Positions 49,301 through 61,300 of a stretch of 64,000 nucleotides of DNA are shown one piece after another (position 1 is the stretch's first letter; every line of letters begins with the position of its first letter). The notes under the pieces were generated by a model, which saw only the letters and a list, made by a program, of their open reading frames with translations, had not been told where the DNA came from and searched no databases. Both the position numbers and the translations under genes were made by a program. The stretch covers positions 18,440,212 to 18,504,211 of the forward strand of contig CM037795.1 in the NCBI GenBank assembly GCA_021229015.1, written 5' to 3'. The DNA comes from Solen grandis. Taxonomy: Eukaryota; Mollusca; Bivalvia; Adapedonta; Solenidae.

Positions 49301-52300
49301 ATTTCTAATATTAACTAGAGATTGTTACCACTAGCATTAAAACAAATCAACCAGTCAATGTAGTTTTCATTAAATTGTTGAATGGTTTGTAATTACATGA
49401 AATGGGTGAAAAGAACTAATAGTAAAAATATGACAGTTTGACCACATTCATTGTAATCTACACGATGTGTTCCATTCCAGGTTCACTTGGGGACGGGGAG
49501 ATTTCCTCTGCTTCAGGGTCTTAATTACATGCCAAGCAATGCAAACTGTTCACTTCTTTGCATGTATACCAGGGGTTTGCTCTGTGATTGAATTGCCCTT
49601 GAGATTTATTTACAGTTGAAGAAAGTTTAATATTTGCATTTGAAAATTTATAAACATACAATTAATAAGTCAAGTGATGGATTGAATCATGTCTGTTACT
49701 GACTGTTAAATTGTGTATGGTATGGTTGACTGTAGAGTATGTGAGATGTAATATAGAGTGATCTTCCTTAGGTGTAATACTCAGAATTAGAGATTTTAAT
49801 ATGTTTGCTTTAAATAGCAAGGTAAGCAAGCACAGAAATACATTCTTCCTGGGTCAGAAATTGCAGAAAAATAATCCGTAGAAAAAAAATAAACAATTTT
49901 TACGGCAAAACGCAGAATATTACACCCACAGAAATAACCGCTATATGGTATATCTAAAGGAATAAACACAAAGTGTTCTTGGCCTTCCTTGTATTTCTAC
50001 AGATGACTTATATGAAGCTTCATGAAACAGATGTTTTATCAACCTAAAATCAAACATACCAAAATCTGCTTGTTTCTTTGGAATTATAGGACCCATGAGT
50101 ATTTCTAAAACTATGAGTCCGAGTCATAAAACTTTACAGAAATATTCACCAGTATGGGAAGATGGGCACCTGGGGTTTTGTTGTTGAATTCGTTGTCAGC
50201 AGGGTTATGGTGCCTGACTTAAGGAAAGGGCCGAGTATTGTCCTCTAATATCGTATTGCCATATTATATTGCCATACAAAGGCTTCTGTATTGTGATACG
50301 TATCAATATGAATTGGTGTTTACTTATTTTCTTTCTTCGTCCAACTTCAACTTCAAACATTACCCAAATATTGATTTTTGTTGTTTTATTTGGAACAAAA
50401 ATTATTTACTGGGGGGAAAAAAAATCAACAGACCTGAGTGGGTACATCAGAGTGCTGGATGGTATCCTGAAGATGGGACATGAGCATCAGATCTCGTGCC
50501 TGGAACCAGCGGTCGTGCAGGGCGTGGTGATAGATGTGGCACAGGATAGCACGCGTCCTCAGGCGGTCCGTACTGTCCTTAGTGTAGATATATTTACACA
50601 GTCTGTCCATTTCTTGCTCTGAACATGCATCCAGCTGAATGGGGAAAAAAATCAAGAACTGTTATTTCTGCAAAAAAAAAATCACCTAATTAGATTAATG
50701 GCTGGAGAATCTGGATCTATCACTGACTGAAGGTATATATTGCCTTGATAAAATTATAAGTCGTCATATTTTAACAGTACTAGATTAAATCAAATAACGG
50801 TTATAGTCTTCTATATCTAGTACAATAGCACTATCCAGAGTGTGAAAATCTGAAAATTAACCAGTCAAGCTAAAAGTATTACTGTAAGTAACAAAATTGC
50901 AATGCAACACTTTCTGATCCCCAAACAGGCTATAATGTTTATAACAACAGTGGTAAATTTGCATTTTAATGTGAATAATTTACCTATCTGCAATAATAAT
51001 TTAAGTGCATGATGCCAAACTCAGGGTGTCTCTATATGCTGACCACCAAGCAAAAAGCTTAACCAGTACAACTGTTAAAGACTTTCACTTTGATATGCTA
51101 CAGCCTGGGCTTGAACCCAACCTCCTGATCACAGGGTGTACACTCTTATCACTCAGCCATAAAGACCTGTCCATTTTCTTGTATTGTGACTTCTGTCTGT
51201 CAGTCAGATGGGCTGAACAGCTACTTTCTCTCAATGCCTGCTTCAGATTTCACATGAAATGCATACCTTGTAATAAGAGCTTTCAATTTTCCTCAGATAC
51301 ACTCGACACACTTCTTCTGACGTCTGTTTGGTCTCCACATATGGCAGCAGATCTTCAATTATCTTGCAGACAATGCTTTCGTCCCTCAGTCTACAATACA
51401 CCACAAGACTTTCAAGCATGTCAAACAAGAGGTCAGATTTTTATTCTGTACCAGCGCTGTAACTAGAAGTATCACTGAAGTTGATGAATATCCTCATCAT
51501 GTGGCTAAGCAGATCCAGACGGACAGACACACTTCCAGATTTTTGCCACTGAAGAACATCCCAACAAACCAACCAACAGACTGACTCCTATATACCCCTC
51601 TCAAACTTTGTTTGCAGGGGTTCAATGATCTGTTTAGAGAAAAATGTTACTATTTATAGGAATATCACACGATTTAAATGCAGTCAAAACTTAGTAATAT
51701 TTTTACTGTTTCTGTATCAACCCTGAGAATCTGATGGAACATGTACAGAAGACTTAGCAGATCAGAGGACTCCAATCTGTCATGTTGATCAAATTAACGC
51801 TCTCCTCCCAGTTCATTTAATTTAAAGATCAAAGTCTTTATTTTGGGAGAAGGCAAATCCTGCAGAAAATAGCAAATTTGAGGAAAACTGTTTAAATTTC
51901 AAGAAATTTTCAGAGAAGGAACAGTCCTTGAAGAGAAGCAGTGCTAAAATAAAAAGTTGGCAGAACTGGGTCCTGGTTTTATAGCACTCTAATAGTTCAT
52001 TTCATGATGACCTCTCAAGGTACATGTAATGACTGACGGACACACCTACCTCTCTACATATTCTGTACTGTGAGCATCACAGGCCTGCAGCATCTTCGTA
52101 AACTCTTCAGTAAGTCGCTCCACCACTGTCAGGATACAGCCTCGGATACGGAACGGAGGATTCTGGGATATACAGGTACAAACACAGGTATAACATACAT
52201 GTATAAACAGATTCTGGTATGTTGGAATAAAACCAGTGGTTTGACATGTATAATCATTACTGAATTTCCTTTTGGTAAAGACGTAAATATCGAAATAAAC

Positions 52301-55300
52301 TTAGAATTCTGTATAAAAGAAATGAAACCATAGAGCACAGAGATTAACAGGTAAAAGAAGTAAACACAAGTCTGCCATGCATATAGAAACTTGAAATGGA
52401 GATCTACCATAAGCATCTTTGGTAATATGAATGAAATATTGGAAGTGCATCGGAAGAGTGAATTTTCACTTTAAACAGATCCCGTTTTACTTCACATTTT
52501 AAACTCCACATTTCAATAGACCATTTCACTCTGAAATGAGACATAAGCCTATGTAAATCAACAAGCACTTCCCGAACACCAAATCAACATACTGGGATAC
52601 AATTTTACACTTTGTTCAATGGCAAATAATATATGAGATTTTTCCCCAGTGAATCAACCCGGATATTGCCAATCCTCCCGTGAATGGGTCTATTATCAAT
52701 ATCAAACATACATGGATTGCTCTAGATTTTTACTGGGTTTAAAGAATAACTTAAGTTCTGCATTCAAAGAGGTAACTAATTTCTTACCTCAAGACTCTCT
52801 GAATCTTCCAATATGTTTGCGCTCACATTCACATCAGAGTGTTCCTTCAACTGGTTAAGCAGCTCAATCACATTACTAAGACACCTGAAATATTCATCAC
52901 TTCTGTGTAATTTATGGACTCAAGAAAAAGTTTGAACTTTACCTAATTTACAAATTCAATGATAAAACAGTAAATATCATTATTTGTTAACACTGATGGT
53001 TTATGGATAATCTCAAAGTATCATTAATTCTCTGGAGAGATAAATTTAGGTTTAATTTTGTAGATGGTTTTATCTAAGATGTAAACCCCAATGAAAATAG
53101 TTAAGCAGACACTAGGTTTTCTTAATAGTTAATTAGACACAAGTGGACACTAGGTTGTCTTAGATATGAATCCATGAATGCACCCACAAATAGCTTATAA
53201 TGCAAATTCAACAAAATTTTATGTCAGCGAAGAAAATAATTTTACTGAACAATTCATAAAATTTCATGTCAGGTATAATTCCTTTTTCAGAGGTCACTTA
53301 CAATTCCCACATCTCTGACTTCATACAGGTAGCGATATTTGGGTTGTAGTCGTAGATGGCTGCCACGATGTTGAATCCAATCTTGACAGACATTGCATAG
53401 CCCAGTTTGTTAGTCTCGGCGATCGACTTCAATTCCTTGAGGAGCTCAATCTGCTCATTTCTGTCTGTACCCTTCTTTCCACGAGCCGATGTAATCTCAA
53501 TCAGCTTCTTACAAACTGCCTCATGGTTCACCTCTGTATCCTTGGCAAACATTTTGGGCTTCTCCTACAGAAAACAGAAAATACTGATTATTTGGGTATT
53601 CTTTTTCAGACTGATGAATGTGTATGTTGGAATGAAAGATTTTTTCCATTATCTTAGCACTAATGGTTGAAGTATCTTACAAAAACTGTACATTCTTCAT
53701 CATACCCATCTTCATTCTTATAAATACCTTTCATTCTTAACATAATTGCATTTATCAAAATTTAGTCCCTTAAAATAACTATCAAAGAAATTTAAAGGAT
53801 CTCTTCAGTGTTTACAAGTGTAACAGGTTAAGCAATGGTTGATCTGGTTTACACAAAAGTGATTTTCTTTCTTCTAAAGCAGGCGCCCATATCAGGACCC
53901 TTTTACAATTTAGAAGGGACCCAAATTGATTACAATTCAAAAGCATGTTTTTGATAGAGACATGTATTAAGCACTTCCTACTCAGCTGATTAATTTTAAA
54001 AGTGCTTCTCTTCCACAATATCTCAGTTTCTTGAAAATATAAACCATTCATTCCGCATCATTTTACAGAACAAGAAAGTCAGTAGAACTGACAGATGCTC
54101 CCCGAAGAACGTCATTGTTACAAATAAGGCCTTGGTCAATGGGTGGGAGGATATGTTGAAATCCCCATTCCTAAATCATATCTATTCTCCTCATCAGATG
54201 AGATGTTTTACCAACTCTAATTTGGAGACTTAGTAACAGTTTACTATTTAATATGATAATACGTGTTACTCATCAGATCTTTCATTGATTTTTTTAAAGT
54301 TTTTATACTACTAAAAATTAAGTCATACATTTCAATGTGTGCTCATATCAAAGAGGTTAACCAACACTCTTGACATATGACTGGATATTTGAAATAGTGT
54401 ATAATGGCCTAAACAACAATTAGCTGACATGATTATGATTGACATTACTAGCATATTGAATTTTGTGGGGTTTTGTTTAAATGATATCTCCTGTTAAATT
54501 AGGCAAATGACATGAATATTAGTCAACAACATGGTAGTAGGGACCATAACTCTCTTAAAAATTGAGGAACCAGGTCACGTCGACAAAATGCGTATCTACT
54601 CTTGGTAATAAAGCTTCCCATAAAGTTTCATTCAATTCAAGCCATTAGTTCCTGAGAAATAGCCCGGACAAGAATCATGCAATATGTACTATAGGCCAAA
54701 ATGTCAAGGGTCCATAACTCTGTGAAAAATTGAGGAACCAGGTCACGCCGACGATATGCGTATCTATTCTTGGTGATAAAGCTTCCCATAAAGTTTTGTT
54801 GAATTCAAGCCATTAGTTCCTGAGAAATAGCCCGGACAAGAATCATGCAATATGTACTATAGGCCAAAAAGTCAAGGGCCTTAACTCTGTGAAAAATTAG
54901 GAACGGTCAGCGCGATATGCGATCTCTCTTGGTAATAAAGCTTCCCATAAAGTTTCATTGAATTCAAGCCATTAGTTCCTGAGAAATAGCCCGGACAAGA
55001 ATCATGCAATATGTACTATAGGCCGAAAAGTCAATGGGCCATAACTCTGTGAAAAAATTGAGGAACCAGGTCACGCCGACGATATGCGTATCTACTCTTG
55101 GTGATAAAGCTTCCCATAAAGTTTCGTTGAATTAAGCCATTAGTTCCTGAGAAATAGCCCGGACAAGAATCATGCAATATGAACTATAGGCCAAAGAGTC
55201 AAGGGGCCTTAACTCTGTGAAAAATTTAGGAATCGGGTCATGCTGACGATATGCGCATCTCCTCTTGGTAATAAAGCTTCCCATAAAGTTTCATTCAATT

Positions 55301-58300
55301 CAAGCCATTAGTTCCTGAGAAATAGCCCGGACAAGAATCATGCAATATGTACTATAGGCCGAAAAGTCAATGGGCCATAACTCTTTGAAAAATTTAGGAA
55401 TCGGGTCATGCTGACGATATGCCCATCTCCTCTTGGTAATAAAGCTTCCCATAAAGTTTTGTTGAATTCAAGCTGTTAGTTCCTGAGAAATAGTCCGGAC
55501 AAGGAAAGTGTGACGGACGGACGGACGGACGAAGCGGCGACTATATGCATCACCTTCGGTGAGCATAAAAACTACAAGGTATTCTGTCTTAGCCCACATT
55601 CTCCTTGTAGTAACAGTAGAAATGCTGCTACTTTTTTTTTAAATTTGAGAAAACTAACGCTTTTCAAAAACAAAAGGGTTACCAGACACATTCACAAGGA
55701 AAAAGATCACTATATGTATTTAATGTAAAATATTGAATATCACTACTATTATCATTGTTTTTGTTTTTTTGGGTTTTCGCATCGCAGTGCGAAATCCCTT
55801 TGTTCTCGTTCTGTTTCTTTTTTTATTTTTTTTATTTTTCTAACCCTTTTTTGTGAACGGCATAGCTCCGAGGTGAGAAAAGCCACATCTATGAAACTTT
55901 TATCAGTAATAACCACGTACTTGAAGATGATCCTAACGTCGAGATAATTTTCATTTTTGTTTTGATTTTCCCGCCAGGGGGCGTTTTATATGAAAATGTT
56001 TAATAAGCAATATCTCAATTATTTGGGGTCCGATTCAAATGCGGTTTTTGCATAATGTTCCTTGTAAATAGCCCAATAAAATATGATAGGTTCCAAAAAT
56101 TTGCGTATATAAAACTTTCGTGCTACAGAAGGTTGAAAGTTCGAATCTCGCAAAAACTGTGAAATAAGGGTAGGTCTACCAAAAACGTGCCCATTTTATT
56201 CAGAAATGAGATAGAAGAATTTTGTTTGTTGCATATGATTCGCAAGACATATACGCACAAAATATATGGGGTGGCGATTTTGAGAAATGCATGGTTTGTC
56301 CACAGTACGCGGTCAAACATGACCAATATTTTCGAAAAATCAACATTTTAAAAGCATGACTTTTAAGGTTATTTGCAGCTCCTGACTTTATTTTTTGTTC
56401 AATCTTCATCATTTTTTAATTGTTAATGCATTTTTATAAAACAAATAAAATCATAGAAAAAAAATCACCCATAATATGCAAAGGTCAAGGTCATATACCA
56501 ATTATTATTATTTATATCGGCATAAAATAGCTCCGAAACTAAAAATATTTTATAGAAAGTATATGAACAAAAGTTTTAGTTTGTGAGGAGATCTTTCCAT
56601 TAATGTTTAGGTTTTGAAGATCGGACTTCATTTGATCAAATGACCACAGTCCAAAGTTTGATCCTCTTATCAAACAATTGTATATCCATATATTTCCTCT
56701 TTTTTGCTGCTCCTGACTTTATTTTTTGTTCAATCTTCATCATTATTTCAATGTTTATGCATTTTTATCAAACAAATAAAATCATAGAAAAAAAAACAAG
56801 CATAATATGCAAAGGTCAAGGTCATATACCAATTATTATTATTTTTTCGGCATAAAATAGCTCCAAATCTAAAAATATTTTATAGAAAGTATATGAACAA
56901 AAGTTTAAGGCTGTGAAGAGATCTTTCCATTAGTTTTTGAAGATCGGACTTTATTTGATCAAATTACCACAGTCCAAAGTTTGATCCTTTTATCAAACAA
57001 TTGTAAATCCGTATGTTTCCTCTTTTTTGCTGCTCCTGACTTTATTTTTTGTTCAATCTTCATCATTATTTCACTGTTTATGCATTTTTATTATACAAAT
57101 AAAATCATAGAAAAAAAAAGCGAAGATATGCAAAGGTCAAGGTCATACACCAATTCTTGTTATTTTTATCGGCATAAAATAGCTCTCAATCTAAAAATAT
57201 TTTATAGAAAGTATATGAACAAAAGTTTTAGTTTGTGAAGAGATCTTTCCATTGGTATTTAGATTTTGAAGATTGGACTTCATTTGATCAAATTACCACA
57301 GTCCAAAGTTTGATCCTTTTATCAAACAATTGAAAATCCATATGTTTCTTCTTTTTTGCAGCTCCTGACTTTATTTTTTGTTCAATCTTCATCATTATTT
57401 CACTGTTTATGCATTTAAATAATACAAATAAATCTTAGTAAATTACGATTAAAATTTGCAAAGGTCAAGGTCATAAGACCGATTATTGTTGAAACCAGTA
57501 CTCTTACTAGTCAAGTTAAAAGCAAAAACCAAGATGCCGCTTTGCGGTTCTAGTGTTTCTTTTGGTACCCTATGTTTCTTTTTCCCTTCAGATACAGGTC
57601 ACAACCGGCACATTGGCAACCAAAGCAGTACCAAATCAAACAGCTCCTTTACAAACTGTTTTATCAGGGTCTTTTACACACAATTAGCTCATATTCCACA
57701 TTCTGAAAAGCAAACAAAATCGTTTGTTCCATATACAATTTAAAGCTCTGTCAATTAATATTTTACCCAGTCATTATTTTGTAATGAATATACATGAAAT
57801 CAAAGGTTAATCAAAGGTAGCATACACTCACCACAACCATGGGCACCCCTCCTTTAGTGGTCACCTGTTCCCACTGTCCGTCATCATCATCTTCGAAGTC
57901 TTCCTTCTGGCGAGTCTTCCTCTCCCCTCTCACTTTCTTCACCTTTGTCTCCTTCTTGTCATCTTTACTGTTCAGGTAATCCATCCATCATTAAATTTTG
58001 ATCATGTTCCATCAAGTGATTGTGGGAATTTTATAGTAAATGTAAGCATCTATAACTCCAAAGTCAATGGAAAGTTGCATCTGCACTGAAGTCAATATTA
58101 AGCACTTGAAGGACCACAATTAATATCTCTACAAACATGCAGTGAAAAAGCAGTTGAAGAACTTTTGACTTTTTATCATTTAATGAGCAATGACAGAATG
58201 ATGGACAAAGAAGGGCAGTGCTATACTTGCTTGTCCTTCTTGATGAATGACAGAAGGATGGACAAAGCAGGAATACATACAAACAAGGACAACCTACCTG

Positions 58301-61300
58301 TCCTTCATGAAATAAGAAGCCATGTTGGTGTAGTCCGCTGGAGCATCGTCGTCTGACTCCGAATCCGTGTCTGTGGAGAATTCGTCATCATAATCGTCAT
58401 CTGAGCCTCTCTGTGCAGTGAATGAAAATAAAATATCAAAATAAAATGGAATGAAACAGACCTAGTTTTCAAAAATCACTTCAAACTCAAAAAAGTTTTC
58501 AACAGCTATAATTTCCTTATTTAGTGACCCAGAAAACAGTAATGTTTGCATACAGCAGGGGTTTTCTTAAGTGGACGCCTGCTTGCCTGTGCTGGGTTAA
58601 AATCACCATGGGCAAGTGATTTTTTCAAGGAGATAGCCCGTCTGGCAAGTTTATTTTCGCAAATGAAATCTTTCATTTTTTTTATATTTTCTTTTATTTT
58701 CTACATTTTATAGGGGGTGAGTTGCTTGCAAATTGTGTTTGATACATGTTAACTAAAATTCATCTTAATACTACTCATATTTACTTTTAAACATTAACAA
58801 ACACTAACTAACTTAAAGATCGGACAAGCTGTTTTCACTGAGGGCAAGTAGATGGTCAAAGTAACTTGCCCCCTGGGCAAGTGAAAGTCAAATCCTTAAG
58901 GAAACCCCTGATACATGCTATAAATTATAATCAATATGCTTTAACAGAAAATGGTCTTTATATGATGTTATTACAGAATCAGATTTTTGAGCTGAGAAAT
59001 ATCTCAATTGAGAAATTCTCAAAACAAAGGCCTGATATATTTCATCAGTTGAGCTTCTTTCTTCTCCATCCAATCAGAAGAAATTGGTCAAAATTCGATC
59101 AAGTTGGAGACATACAAGCCAGCATTTTATAGATATCATCAATAGATATCTATTGTTGTTCAACTGATTAATATATACTTTAATTTCACTCCCAAGAAAT
59201 TGCTGTAAATATCTTCATCCAATACTTCTGAATATCAAGGGTGTGGGACACCACCCAAAACAGCAAAAAAGCCCCCAACCAGTAACTCCCAGTACCAGAG
59301 TCCTACCCTGTACTCATACCACTGGACCAGAGTGATTTCTTGGGCCACAGCATCCTTTTTTCTTTCTATGTTACAAGCAAGGAATGAAACACTTACAGCT
59401 GGCTTTATGGGTTTCTCCGGCTTCTTCATGAAGACTGAGGCAGTAACAGGCTCATCTTCATCAGAACTCTCCTCATCTGGAAAATCAAAGAAACAAAATT
59501 GCAAACTAATTAAACAAGAGGCGTTCCTTGGTTCAATTCAAAAAAGTAGTTTTAGCAAATTTCAAGTCAAAATAGGACATTACTGTGTCAAAGTTTGACA
59601 GATTTTGCCCAAGTCGAAACCTGTCCTTTATTTTATTAAAGTGAGCATGTGTACCCTCAGTTGAGAGTATGATGAATTATTTATCAATCAAAGTATTTTT
59701 TGGCAAATTCCTGGTTGAAAGGGGCCATAACTGTGTCAAAAAGTTATGGAATTTGCCAAATGTCAAATTTAGCCTTTATTTTATCGGGATAATCAAGTGA
59801 ACCAAAGGTAATATAATCCATCAACCTGTTCACAAGTTATTGATCAAACAAAGCCAAGAGACCAACCAACCAGTTAACTCACGCCTGTAAACCTCTCACC
59901 CCAAAAAGGAGCGATACATATTGGTGTTTACTTGAATTTTTCTTTATTTGTTCATTTTCAAACATTGCCCAAATATTGCTTTTTGTTGTTTTATTTGGAA
60001 CAACTTCGTAATTCTCTACATCCAAATCGTCACTGGACACCATTTTGAAACTCAATTATAAAGGAGGTACTCTAATTGCACTTGAAAAGTACAAAAAAAT
60101 CCTTTGCAATTTTTCAGCTATGGTAATGGAATTGTTTTAGGCGTTAAAATTGATGAAAAACACTCTTGACCTTTTATAGCAGATTCTTACTGGGAACGTA
60201 TCGTACCCAGGCAGATTAAACCATGGTTCAGCAATGCACCAATGAATCATTGCATTTCTAGTAACCTTTATAACATACCTGCATCATCCTCATCCTCCCC
60301 TTCATCGTCAACGTCCCCATCATCTGGATTTTCCCGATATTTCTCAAGATCCTGCTCAAACTCCCTGTTGTACTTGCGCAGTTTCTGCCTCAGTGTTGTC
60401 AGACTCTTGGCGTTGATCTTGTTCATCTTCTTCCTCCCCTCCTTGTCCTCCCAGCACTTGTCAAGTATATATAAAAATTTGATTGTTAGGTATTCATCTG
60501 ATTAAGGAGTTGGGGCTTTCACCCCTGAAATTTCAGAAATGGTCCTTTTTGACCCTTGATAATGAGTAGTCAGGGGTCAAATTTACATTAAAATAAGAAT
60601 AGAAGAGCCACCATATTCAACGTATTGTTCAGTTAACAAGTTTGGAACAGCTTGATCCTTAAGTTTCATAACTATGTTGGGTCCTACAGTATTAAAGACA
60701 TTGGTGACTGCCTACACCAGCTGCCATGCTGCACACCGTTGACATTTTGCATGAAACCAAACCATGTCACATTATCCTTACACAAGGCTGACCAGTTCTA
60801 GAACTGCTGAGTATATATGCTGAGTGATTAGCAGTGACCAACCAGTACCATTTTTTTTTTTTTAAGGTTTCTACGTATTCAATGGTATATCACAGTTGGG
60901 GTTCAAACCCACAACCTCCTGCTCCAGACATTGACACTCTATTCTCCAAAGGGGACGGTACAAACATGATTGAAACAAGGCTGACAGATTAGCAATGAGA
61001 ACTATAAAATTAGAACTCTTGAGACCTTATTTTTATTTTTACTAGAAGACAAGTTTTGTTTCACTTTAGTGAATTAAGGAATAATTTTGAAAAAAATGTC
61101 TTACCTGTTACTTTATATATAAGGCATAGTGATTAGTCTACAAGTTTTGTATTTTGATATTTGTTCCGTATTCCCAAATGGCAGAAAAATTCAACTATTT
61201 TACCAACTATTGCTATAGATGATTAATTCCCAAATATAACACCTTGTCTTCATTAACCCTTTCCCTCATATAGACTCATTTTGACACACTCAGTAGGTAC